This document shows, piece after piece, positions 1 to 10,876 of a stretch of 24,458 nucleotides of DNA. The stretch lies in NCBI GenBank assembly GCA_000226015.1, contig JH154101.1, forward strand, positions 328,161 to 352,618, read 5' to 3'. This DNA comes from Mnemiopsis leidyi. Taxonomy: Eukaryota > Ctenophora > Tentaculata > Lobata > Bolinopsidae. The position numbers and the translations under genes were made by a program. The notes beneath the pieces are model-generated. The model was given only the letters and a program-made list of their open reading frames with translations. It searched no databases and was not told the origin of the DNA. Numbering within the stretch: position 1 is the stretch's first letter; every line of letters begins with the position of its first letter.

Positions 1-336
1 GTAATCATGAGTAACCTAGCTCTAGTTTGAATTGACCAGGCTGTGATTTGTAATCATGAGTAACCTGGCTTAGTTTGTTGAGCTGACTGTGTTTTGTAAT
101 CATGAGTAACCTAGCTCTAGTTTGTTGACCTGACTGTGTTTTGTAATCATGAGTAACCTGGCTCTAGTTTGTTGACCTGGCTGTGTTTTGTAATCATGAG
201 TAAGCTAGCTCTAGTTTGTTGTCCTGGCTGTGTTTTGTAATCATGAGTAACCTAGCTCTAGTTTGTTGACCTGGCTGTGTTTTGTAATCATGAGTAACCT
301 GGCTCTAGTTTGTTGACTTGGCTGTATCATAATCAT
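1..336. repeat. 47-bp minisatellite (about 7 copies)
   Basis: A head-to-tail tandem array. Units begin with GTAATCATGAGTAACC or a close variant at 1, 50, 96, 143, 190, 237 and 284, with a decayed copy near 331. The period is 46-49 bp, mostly 47. Units differ by a few substitutions (CTAGCTCTAG versus CTGGCTCTAG, TTGACCTG versus TTGTCCTG). The array starts at base 1, so it probably continues to the left. No coding frame is maintained. Confidence 0.95.
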
Positions 337-2831
337 GGGAAATCACGCTTTAGTTAAAAGCACTATCATGAATTTCGACGAGAAGCACAGTTGCCTTTTG
401 TCAAAGTTTTAGGACCAACTTTTCTGACGCCTTGACGTTGATTGCAGTAACGTTACCGCTAAAATTGAAGCTTTGAAAATGGCAATTTCCGAGTGAAAAT
501 CTAAATTAGCCGTGTTTTAGCAATATATCATTTAGCCCGTCACGGTTTTGCAACTTTTCAATTAACACCTGCAGCAGTGAGCCAGCTTTTTCTGCCCCAC
601 AGCTTTTCCCAGCTGCATAATCAGGACAGCTTTATATTACGTTCAAATTAACCCTTTCCTCTGTCCCAGTCCAATCTTTAGTGCAACCTTTACAACTATA
701 TAGACTGCTTTTTGTAAACGTTTTTTTGCAAAAGATTTAAACATGGGTAAGGTTGAAGGCGCATATATGCCCAATATAAATCACCCGCAACAAACAATGA
801 TCGGACAAGCAAATATTCAGCATCTGAGGGATATGACCATAAGTTATACCAGCTGTGATGACATAAGCAGGTTTTTATGAAAACGGATGAAATAGTCCGA
901 TCGTTAGCGGGCAGCGCGGATGCAAATTGTATAATAGTTGCACCCTATTATTCTTGCATTTTGAGTTAATTGACGCACCGAACAGATTTTCAAAAGAAAT
1001 TTTCAAGTGCATCGCCAAGCGGTCGTGTCAGGTCCTCTGTAAATGATGTGGATACTATTAAATAAGGCTCTGCCCGAGCCAATTGTTGTATTTGACATTC
1101 TTGAAACAGTTTCAAGATTTACGCGGTTATCAGATATTATAAGAAAGACAATATGCCATGCTAAATAACAATCCATGGAAGAAATATGTGGCACAGCTGC
1201 ACATGATTTATGTCTAATTGATAAAGCATAATTCATCGATTAGGGTTTCTCGGGATCATTGGCCGAAGGTCCAACTTTCCCACCTATCCACAACAGCCTT
1301 TGATGCTTCAATTGTACTAGCAATCCAAAAAGGGGCAATTAAAATGGGCTTCTCACAGTCTTAGATAAAGGTTGAAACTGTCATTTTACCAGAAGCTGTC
1401 GTTATTTATTAATTCTATAAAATGATTGGCGAAAAACTGCCATAGTATCTACCAATCTACCATCACCAAGATCTCGTTTCGGTGCAGGAAGAAAGTTTTA
1501 CCTTGTTAGCAATTATTATGATCTTTATGATCTACAAATCTTATAGTGCCATTTTTATATACTCTTGTAGAACATTTGATTGAGCGACGTAGAGCTTCAC
1601 TTACAGAGAAATTTATCAAATCACTCCTGTAAATTAGCGGTCATTAATTTTTTCATACAATGCACAATTACGGCTTTGAGATTCTTTTTTAGTAGCTACC
1701 ATGTTGTTGATTATGGACGTAGCTAAGTTTACGAGCTTAACCGTGATCGTCAACTTGCAGATATCTGACCATGTAGGCGCGTCAACAATGCGATTCCCCT
1801 CTCCAATTTCCGACGGGAAGATATTATCCCAGGACTAATTATTTCAGCTAAACTAGACAGAATCATACTTCCAGCATAAATGAATACAAGATAATATGTG
1901 TAGTAAAGTTTGAATGTGACGCTGGTTGTAGTCGCGTCTAAGTTTGTGCGGCAACCGTCAACCATGTCGACCAATTGCTATGACCAGATTGCTATCTGTG
2001 ACGATTATGGCTCTTATGTGCTATTCGATAAGTTTGACCAGGAAAATTAGATAATCCAGCTGCTCTGTCAGTTTAATTATGCCGATTGAATTATTTACTT
2101 ATAGTAATAATTATTGATCAGCTGGCTTGGCGACAAATTTTGCAAAATAATTGCAGTTGCACTATGCAAAATCATTGCAGTTGCACCATAAATAATTATT
2201 AAGTACTGATAATTGGGGTTGTACTGGGTTTAGACTTTTACAGTCGAACTAGCCTGTGAAAATTACGCTGGAAACTTAGAATTTAGGAATTTTCTCATAA
2301 AATCCATCTACAATAGAATGCGTTTGAGGCGGAAAATGACGATCATACCCTCCATAAAATTCTATGAAAATAATGAATGTCATTAACAAATTTTTAAACT
2401 TGGAATAATGAATAATGAAATCGGGTCTGGTACAGATCTATTGAAAATCGCGAGCGCAGTGTTTATCACATAGTTAAAGAATAATTTAAAAATCAGGCAG
2501 AAATCATGATATCTCTAGAACCATGCCACACCGGCCTGGTGGCAGAAAATGTCCGTAATTAGGTAAACGCTTGTTCTCTTCAAACGCGTTTTTCGTCTTT
2601 TTTAGTCACCTTTGAAAAAAGATGGCAGAGTGATTAAACTGACTGAAAGGATGCCAACTGCTTGTGATTAGAATTATAATTGTTTAATCATTATCAACTC
2701 AAATAGTCCGACCATCATCCTGTAGAAGGAAATAGTCATCTTGAATAGAATAGAGCTTTTGCAGCGGGTTGTGCAAATTCAGTTGAAGCAGATTTTGAAG
2801 TTGCTTGTTCAGTTGTTCACCCCCAATCGAT
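337..2831. other. Gene-free AT-rich upstream region
   Basis: I see no supportable exon here. The longest open stretches are minus-strand frames of about 75 codons without family motifs or convincing splice sites. The region presumably contains the 5' flank and perhaps a 5' untranslated exon of the channel gene. TTGCTTGTTCAG ending at 2812 could be a splice acceptor just upstream of the first ATG, which would mean a non-coding exon lies further left. No TATA box was identified. Confidence 0.5.
2142..2189. repeat. 24-bp tandem duplication
   Basis: Two adjacent copies of a 24-bp unit, 2142-2165 and 2166-2189, differ at only two positions. Each begins GCAAAAT and contains ATTGCAGTTGCAC. It is flanked by AATAATTATT-type AT-rich sequence on both sides. 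This is a simple local duplication with no coding meaning. Confidence 0.85.
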
Positions 2832-5800
2832 ATGATTCATCTGAACGAACATATACGCCGCCAGAGTTTAGTCTATGATAGGGATAGCCCACCTACCAAG
2901 TTTGATGGAGGAAGTCATGTGAAAAACGGCACCTTGCTTATGAAGACACCTGATGATGATTATGATGGAAGATTTTCAACCACATTATTAGACATAAGAT
3001 ATCTTCATCCCGATTCGAAGAGTTTGATCGGGAGCATACTCCAGCACAGGTTAATAGGTTATTTTAGTGTTGTAAATAACCTAATTTCATATGATCTTTT
3101 AATGTGGAAATGCAAATGGCATGCATTGGTTAAACGAAAACACATTTTTATCGATTCGATCTTTTCAAATTCTTAGCTCTCTTCGTTGAATATTTTTTAA
3201 AGCAAAGCCATGGTTATTTGCAATATAAACTGTGATTTTAGCTACAATCATGTACTGTTTACCTGTTTTAAATACTAATTACTAGATACTAGTCGCTTGT
3301 TAATATCATCACTGTCAGCTTGTTTATGTAATTTACAAGTGATTATCGTATCAATTTTCAGATCACCGGACATGAAAAGAAAAAAGAAACAAAAAGAAGA
3401 CAAGAAGCCAAAGCATGCCTGCCTTAGAACATTCACCATCACCAAGTGGATATTTTACCTTGGTAAGATGGTAAATTTAATGAATACTGTTGTGTGCGAA
3501 TGAAACAGTATTACATATTCGTGCCTTTTGCATTCAAGTTTTCTCAAATCAAAAATCAGTGTAATTTATGAATCCTTTGTAAAAGTTAATTACTAAACAT
3601 GGCGCACTTATACGGAGAACTATAATAGTTTTCTAATTAAATTCTCTCCTCAGCCTGGGCATCGGCGCTAGGATACACCCTGTTCAACATCTCCAAGAGT
3701 TTGGAGAAGTTCCTCTCCAAGCCAGTCAGCACTAAGATTAGTGTGTATCATAACGAGGATGGTACGATGCAGTTCCCCACCATATCTCTATGCAACCTGA
3801 ACAGGGTAAATCTGCTGGAGATTCTTATAATTAGTTATTTATTTTACGTATATGGGCAATTTTTCACTTGTTCATTTTTCAAGCTTTTCTTGAGGATATG
3901 ATAAATTCGATTATTTTAAAGAACGTTCATTATAAGTTGTGATTTTCAGGTCAATTCATCCTATCTTTCTAGAGACCCCGTCCATCAAAGAGTGTGGCGG
4001 ATAGTTGACACTAGTAAGCTTTTGTTAATCTTTATAGCCTATTTAATATTTATATAGCCTATTAATCTTAAATCAAGTTGCTGATTTTAACTGAGTTATT
4101 ATACAAAAGGATTAGTCAGGAAAGTGGACCAACTGATCTGAACTCAATATCTAATCGTCATTGCGTATTGCTTCCGTGCACCAAAGGGTTCACCTAGTTT
4201 TCGAAGTGATAGAGGATCATCATGTTACAAAACCCTCTGGAGCAATACCATGCACCTGGTCTCCAATCCAACATTAATGATACAACAATGAACCAACTGA
4301 ATACAACAAGAAACAAACAAACACATACCAAATGGAATTTTGGGATAACTGAGATATTTAACCTGAAACAAAATGTCATTTAGAGTGGGCTATCCTTCAA
4401 GCACATCCTCAATCACTCGATTAGTTAATGACAACTGCATGACCTTGTTATACTTGTCACGTTTATATTTATATTTGTACATAATGTACTTCAATTTATT
4501 CAACTAGTATAACTGTGAATAATTTTAGATGCTCCAGAAGAAATAGATTGGTCAGATCCACCGACTGCAAAACTTGGAGATATGATCTATCAAGACTTTC
4601 TCAAGTAATGGTCCTTACAAGTCAGACAGTAATTCTTATTTGCTGAATGCTCACAAATCCGATTTAATCTGATAGTCGCATGATAGTGAAACACATGATA
4701 GTGAAATGTAGAATAACTGGATTTCTCATGATTTCTCATCATTGACTGAAACCATATTTATATAGGTACGGTTTTAGTCAATAATGAAACCTTCCAAAAT
4801 GTGTATTGAGTCGACTTAAACTATTATGACACACACCTCTATGCTTACATCACATCACCACGATACCATAAGTACCATTCAAATCTTTACAGAAAATCCC
4901 CGTCCTGGGAACAGACTCTTCTGTTTTGTGCTTATGCCGGAGTAAGGCGCTGCTCCGACTTACCCGTCTTCAAGGATCTGTCGAACATGGTGGAAGAGGT
5001 TTGAACTGATAATTTGTACTTGTAGAGCTTCATGGAAGATTTATCTTTATTATTATATTCATCGAAACATATCGTTAAGCTATGTTAAGAGTGCTGCAAT
5101 GCTAAATGCGCCAAAAATTTCAGGAGCTGGCCCCGACGGGCAAGTGTTACAGATTTAATCCAAAAGGGTTGTTACACTCCAAGGCTGGAGACTATGGATC
5201 GGTTTATTTGCGTCTCAACATCAACCTTCGAGAATATATGGATAAAAGTGAGTCTTCTTTCATCAAATTGGTGGTTTAATTTTCTCACTCCGTGCAGTCA
5301 GTAGTCATGACATGCCATAAGCGAATCATGAATTTTGAATTCGATGCACAATGGTCGACTTTAGGTAAAAGCATTTTAGGTAAGCCTCTATAATTCTATA
5401 ATTCCTTTTGTCAAAAGTAGTTACACTTTTGCATCTGCTTGACCCCAATTCAATTTCTTAAGTTGTGATGCAATTTTAATTGTGCACCAAATATGCAGAA
5501 TGCATGGCCATGGTTGTTAAACTTCGAATGTCGTTTCCTAAGAATTTATGAATTCCATACATGATCGAATGAATTCTACCATTTCTTTTGCCGTCTTGGG
5601 GAAATTCTACAAAGTACTTTATCATTAAAGCCGCTTAAAGTCCTTATCATCGACTGCATTTTTGTAAGTTCAATATACTGGAAGCGGACTTTATATAAGA
5701 AATAGATCATGAATCTTTTATTCTAATTGAGGGTTTAAATTTGCATGAGCTTCTTTGATTATTCTTGGAGAGTTTGGACATTTACATGATATCCAAGTCC

Positions 5801-8800
5801 AGGGTTCGATGGCTCCACGCCTACGAAAATTTCTGGTAAGCCTTGTGAAATAAACTTCTTCTGGCACATTAATCACGGATTCATGGAACAGCAACCATAT
5901 AAGCATATACATGCACAGCTTCCTATTTGTGCGAAATTGCAGCAACAAAGATTTCATATAAGGGATTATTCTTTGTGGCTTTGTCACCATTGGGTTCTTT
6001 TACATATCAACAAATGCATTTTTGCTCGAAATTAGCAGCTCATTCATGTGCTAAACCATCTTACATCTTATATTTTTCAGCATATAATGTCCAATTCCAA
6101 GATCTTCGTCTTAAATCTGCACAAAGTAAATGCATCGCTGTTTTTCATTCCAGTTTTAAGGATACTACTAATCATGTTAAACTCGCGATATAATCCTCAG
6201 TAACATTCTGGGATTTCAGGTTCTAATGGCTTTGTGATGGCAATGCACCACCATTCCCAATATTCCAGCACTAGGAATACTGGTATAGTTATGTCGCCTG
6301 GGTTCAAGTATCGCATCAACATCAAAACCCTTGAGGTAACTTTTAATCACAATTATACCCAACAATATTGCATTTTACAGTATGGCTTACGGGCTATAGT
6401 TATCGAAATCAAGTAGAACAATTTCATGGAAAAGCATCTACATATGTCATTGATTATGGTAGACTGAAATCATCTTCAAGTCTTTTACCAATTATTTAAG
6501 ACGTCATGTGATCTTCATCTTAGACTAAAAATTTCATTTTATTCATAACGTTCACTTCAATATCACTAAACCAAGTTTTTTTTTGCAGCGAACCGAGCTG
6601 CCCGTAGAAGATGGAGGCAAGTGTAACTCTAGCAATTCCTACAATAGTTACGGATCTTACGATCTAGAATCCTGCCACACTGAATGCAGAGATCGGTAAG
6701 AGCTTTACGTATACACTATAGCAGTTGCATCAATAAAGATTATTACATTTTCTGATATTCACTCGCTGTCTTCTCTGTATGACTCCTATGTGGCAAATGG
6801 AAAACTAAAGTTAATGGCTACCAGAATAATTGACACAATAAGACAACTCACCTGCTTTTCAGAGATCTAAACAAGGCCTGTGGATGCATACCCGTCCTCC
6901 CGCCCAACAACATACACGGTTACAGAGCCTGCACTCTCAAAGAGATGTACGAATGTGGGAACAACGCTTATCTCAACTTCGGTTTGTCCATATGCCTCAT
7001 TCATTGTCAATCTAGCTTTTTCCTTAAAACTTGTTCTCGAATTCAAAACTATATTGTCGACTTCCCAAACACATAATCATAATAGATATTCGAACTTTAT
7101 GTCTAGAATTTTTGAAGCTGTTTATATCTGCGCAAAGATACTGATAACTTAACTGCAGTGCTAGAGGAATCAGACACTGAGCACGGAAAGGAACACTCCT
7201 GTGATTGCTGGGTCCCCTGCAAGCACTACAGCTACGAGCTATCAACTGCCACCACGGCTATATCCAGGTCTGCAAACCTTCTATGAGCTCAAACTTTAAA
7301 CTGTTACCTACAACATCATTTAAGGTATTAAGTTCCTAAACGATTTTATGACTGTCTTTTGCTTAAATTCGCAAAAAGGTAAAAGTCGTGTTATTTCGAA
7401 TACCGAGTTCAGTCACCACAATTTCAGACCTCTTATCAGTTATCAGTATACTGAGATGGAAAATCGTGACCGTTAGTGTCGTTAAGATAATTTTAATTGT
7501 CGTCTTGCTGGGCGGACATCGTGGTATCTCCTACTAAACAACATTTTCGATAGGTTAAAGAATTGACAACTCCTCGTTTATTCAGTCAGCCTGATTCGAT
7601 GAACGAATTAGACCGATTAGTTCTTTGTCGTGATTCAGACATGCCCCAGCCTTGATGTGTTCTTGTACTACGTCCAATAAATCAGATTTAATTAACGACA
7701 CATCATATGATTTTGAACCCTATACCACACTGCACTGCCTTATTTTCAAGTGTTTATTGTTGATGTCGATAAGCCCACCCAAACGTAGCAGATTGACCGA
7801 TACATCGTAACATCATTACAGTACCAGACGGGTTATTGTAAATACCTCTGATGAAATACTAAGGATCTGTTTAAACCCATTCAGAAGTTAAACGAGGAAC
7901 AGCAATCATGGAAAGTGTAAAAATGTTATCTGCCATCTGTCCGCGAAAAGAGACGTCGAAAATTAAGCTTATCCTGTCCCTGATTCCGAACAGCAGCTAC
8001 AAAAATTAAGGTTACCCAGACGTGAGCCTCGTCTAGACCGGGTACTACGACGAAACTCCTCCCAGGGGGAATCTGAGCCATTCCAAGTGGCCGGCCCATC
8101 AGCCCGCCTCGCGGAAACAGGCGCCAGTCTTGCCACCATGAGAAAAATTTGATCACTCACATTAAGGAATTAATTATGTCTTCTTTATATTATTATCGGA
8201 TATTTTGATAGGACATACAATGAATCTTTTGAAAATTTGGACAATAATTGTAAAGTTTTCGAATTTTAAAAAGAATAAAATTGCAGTGACAATGATTACT
8301 GATTCACCATAAACCTCAGAGAATACGCTGAAACTAAAGCGACCGGAAGCGAAGGAAAGAGACTGAACTTTACCACAGAGGATGTACTGTACGTATAAAA
8401 GTGACTTTACTTGCTTTTTAGACTTCTGATGATTATTATTGATCGATATAAAGTTTGTCCTAAAACTCTAAAAGACATCAGAGAAATGATCGTATCATAA
8501 CCCTATCTTAGAAAATGACGTTAACGATAGTAGAGTCTTAACCAAATAGCATTGAGCGGTATAGCTGTCGTGGCGATGCATACTTTAGTGCTTTAAGGGT
8601 ATAAGCCACCATTTTGACAACTCATGATTATAGACATATCCGATAGTAAATAGAACTTGATGTGTCCGGATTATTCTTCAGAGCTCTGACCCTTGTCGAT
8701 ATAAATCGGAAAAAATATTTCCGTTTACATTGTATCAATTCATATTGGGCATTGGCCCTTAGGCAATAATCAACAGAACGACTTTTCATGCCTGTTGCAC

Positions 8801-10007
8801 TTGCTATGCGGACTCGAATTCTTATCGGAAGTTAAAAAAGCACTCATCCGCCGAGTTTCGTACCCTTTTTATAATGGTTACTAGAAATCATTTTATGTAA
8901 GCTCAACGACAGCTTATCTATTTAATATTCATGTTATCGGCTGGTTAACATGAAAATGGATTAATTTTGAAATGGATTAGTAATATCAGGGAAGAATACA
9001 GATACCAAAAGTTTTTTCAATTAAAATAACTATCCTGGTCCTACAACATCTGCCTATTTGTCCGCTTTATCCCATGGTACATAAAGTTACACTTACAGTC
9101 GACGGTGATCTCTCGTATTGATAGAACGATTTTTATTGACAATCAGAATGCAAAAACTATTCTGACTCTTTTGTGCCATCATTGGCAAAAATACTTTGAT
9201 ATTACATTGGTTCGAAAATTTCCAATTTCATTAAAATTATGGTTATAGGTTATGTTTGACTAAATTGGATCTGTTTCATCATTTAAATAGAATAATATAA
9301 AATAAAAGGGAATTTTTCAGGAAAAATAACATCATTTTGGAAGCGCACTTTAGGGACATGTATGTGCAGGAAATCTCACAGGTCCCCGAATACAGTTTCT
9401 GGAACTTATTAGGTAAGCATTAATTGTTCATGACGTATTGTCATTAATTCTAATCTTTATGCAATGTAGTTTATTTTTCCATGTCAGCATTCAGCTTGTT
9501 TGTACTTAGTTTTAGCTATAATTCTACGGCTTACATTACACATCACTAAGCTTATTACGTGAGTTGAAAGTTGTGAAGATATTTCCGTATTCCTCTCATA
9601 GCATGAATGACCAACCACTCATTTCAGCTGATGTCGGAGGGATGCTAGGACTCTTTCTAGGAGCTAGTGTGTTTACTATCATAGATTTTATCCGCTATGC
9701 TATCAACTACTCATACAAAGAATACAAGTCAAGGTTCAGAGACGAGAGTCCAGCTAAGTCAAAACAAAAAGCTAGTAAACCGAAAAACAATGAATCATCA
9801 AATGGGAGTAGGGACAAGAGAATTGCTCCTGTTTATAGTGGTTCACGTAAAAAGAAGACGAAAGTTCAGCTTTCTCCCCAGGCAGAGAAATCTCGGGCAT
9901 CCTCCTCTGATTCCGAGGAAATTAGTCCTGATAGAAAAGGACTTTGTGAGGGCAGCACCTCTGCATCTGCTTTGAACGGCCAGAATAATGTTTTGAAACT
10001 AATCTAG
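2832..10007 (+). CDS. DEG/ENaC-family sodium channel subunit, 14 exons
   Basis: Exons: 2832-3049, 3362-3462, 3654-3805, 3950-4013, 4529-4604, 4893-4998, 5124-5247, 6220-6335, 6589-6695, 6863-6981, 7159-7267, 8320-8388, 9321-9412, 9628-10007. All boundaries are GT/AG, phases agree throughout, and the CDS is 1833 nt (610 aa). Start is the first in-frame ATG; a non-coding exon may precede it. Features seen: cytosolic N-terminus with a polybasic run (78-90), TM1 about 97-120, FPTISLCNLN after TM1 (147-156), a Cys-rich extracellular domain (C331, C348, C352, CGC 361-363, C378, C386, CDC 409-411, PC 414-415), and TM2 about 482-508 with the GAS selectivity filter (496-498). The C-tail is Lys/Ser-rich. 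Length is within the family's usual range. Such subunits form trimeric, amiloride-sensitive cation channels at the plasma membrane. The gating stimulus (peptide, acid, touch) cannot be read here. Odd: no HG motif before TM1, and a disputed exon 12 acceptor. Confidence 0.93.
3362..3805 (+). other. Channel exons 2-3: polybasic linker, TM1 and post-TM1 FP motif
   Basis: Exon 2 (3362-3462) encodes a Lys/Arg-dense linker and the start of TM1; exon 3 (3654-3805) completes TM1 and gives the family signature. The intron falls inside TM1 in phase 1 (residues 106/107). The FPxxSLCNLN motif at residues 147-156 is the classic DEG/ENaC post-TM1 block (usual form FPAVTICN). A His-Gly dipeptide is normally found 15-20 residues before TM1; here the nearest thing is KHAC at residues 90-93. 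Confidence 0.9.
6589..7267 (+). other. Channel exons 9-11: Cys-rich extracellular (thumb/palm) region
   Basis: Exons 6589-6695, 6863-6981 and 7159-7267 encode the block with the spacing CxxxC...CGCxPxxxP...C...C...CDCxxPC, typical of disulphide-stapled DEG/ENaC ectodomains. CGCIPVLPP (361-369) and CDCWVPCKHYSYE (409-421) are the most diagnostic pieces. The exon junctions are phase 2 and phase 1. Confidence 0.9.
7926..8156. other. GC-richer island inside channel intron 11
   Basis: Within the 1.05-kb intron between channel exons 11 and 12, about 200 bp (mostly 7980-8145) are clearly richer in G+C than the flanks and contain CpG-bearing blocks such as GGCCGGCCC and CCTCGCGGAA. Two overlapping minus-strand frames stay open across it (about 63 and 76 codons), but neither shows a domain I recognise. 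It could be an old transposable-element insertion or an intronic regulatory island; I cannot tell which. No terminal repeats or target duplication were seen. Confidence 0.35.
9628..10007 (+). other. Channel terminal exon: TM2 pore and cytosolic tail
   Basis: The acceptor TTTCAG ends at 9627 and a TAG stop lies at 10005-10007. The exon opens with ADVGGMLGLFLGASVFTIID, which carries GG upstream of TM2 and the G-A-S filter (496-498); Asp504 follows within TM2, as an acidic residue does in most family members. After TM2 comes a tail of about 100 residues rich in Lys, Ser and Asp/Glu, with a basic KKK cluster and acidic Ser runs that suggest phosphorylation. No PY (PPxY) Nedd4-binding motif is present. 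Confidence 0.93.
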
Positions 10008-10306
10008 TGATTTTTTGTGTTGGTATTTATTGAAATTTTATTTTTGATTATGATTTGTTGATTTGGAAGAGAAACGATTTGTTTTTAAAGATGACATCAA
10101 AACCGTATTTTTTTTACAATGATCTCGAAACATGCAATCACATATAGGAATCTACAAAAATACTCTATTTTTCTTAATTCGACAGTATATGTTGGATTTT
10201 AAATATCGAATTGTATGTTAGAAATACAACCCTAGTATTTGAACTGGGTACTTTGGTACTTTAAACTTAATTCGAAGAAATGCAATACTTAAAACAGATT
10301 ACAGAC

Positions 10307-10357
10307 GAAACTCCATATTTTAACAAGATACTCTTAATATTGAGCGTATGGAGTTTC
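10307..10357. repeat. 11-bp inverted repeat in the channel 3'UTR
   Basis: GAAACTCCATA (10307-10317) is matched by its reverse complement TATGGAGTTTC (10347-10357), with a 29-nt spacer. It lies about 300 bp after the channel stop codon and upstream of the poly(A) signal, so it could fold as a hairpin in that mRNA. No function is assigned. Confidence 0.6.
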
Positions 10358-10458
10358 AAATGATAAGAACCGACCTTCTATGTTAAAAATGGGCAATTCC
10401 GAGCAAATTACAAGAAAACATTTTCCATCGAATAATTATCGTCAGGCTCAGAAACACG

Positions 10459-10483
10459 TTTATTTGTAATTTTTAGATTTATT
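10459..10483 (-). terminator. AATAAA poly(A) signals of the homeobox gene
   Basis: TTTATT on the plus strand at 10478-10483 and 10459-10464 reads AATAAA on the minus strand. They are the nearest canonical signals I found downstream of the homeobox open frame, which ends at 10877. They lie left of the channel's AATAAA at 10506, so the two transcripts probably overlap at their 3' ends. Confidence 0.4.
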
Positions 10484-10505
10484 TCAACTGCTATTAAACT
10501 TTATA

Positions 10506-10511
10506 AATAAA
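10506..10511 (+). terminator. AATAAA poly(A) signal of the channel gene
   Basis: This is the first canonical AATAAA on the plus strand after the channel stop at 10007, implying a 3'UTR of about 520 nt. A second AATAAA lies at 10622-10627. Assignment is by position only. Confidence 0.55.
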
Positions 10512-10876
10512 GAGCAGCTAAACGAGTTCATGAAATCAAAACATGTCAAAGAGCAAAGAATAACTTCGCCATTAATACTATCAAATAATCATTCTGAAAG
10601 AAAACAAATGTTTGAATCACTAATAAAAACAAAATCAGTTATAATATTACTAATTCTAAAACATAGAGCTTTCTTGAATTCTTTATGACCTAACACTATA
10701 GCAGTTCAGTTTATCTATGAGTCCAGGTGCTTATCTTGACATATGATAATGTCAGAAATCGCCACCTTCTTTTTAGCCGCAACTGTTTGATCTTTATATA
10801 GCGTTGGCATCTCTATGGTCCATAAAGTAGGAATTCCATGTAGCTTGTAGCTTCTTTAAGGGTTATCCTTCTCTTA

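Noticed and set aside
1-336. CRISPR-like array
   Set aside because: Units are contiguous 47-bp repeats with no unique spacers, in a eukaryotic context; it is a minisatellite.
5803-5816. GGTTCGATGGCTCC resembling a tRNA B box
   Set aside because: No A box upstream and no cloverleaf stems could be drawn around it.
5718-5990. Open frame of 90 codons on the minus strand in channel intron 7
   Set aside because: No domain, no good splice context, and it lies inside a well-supported plus-strand intron; composition matches the intron background.
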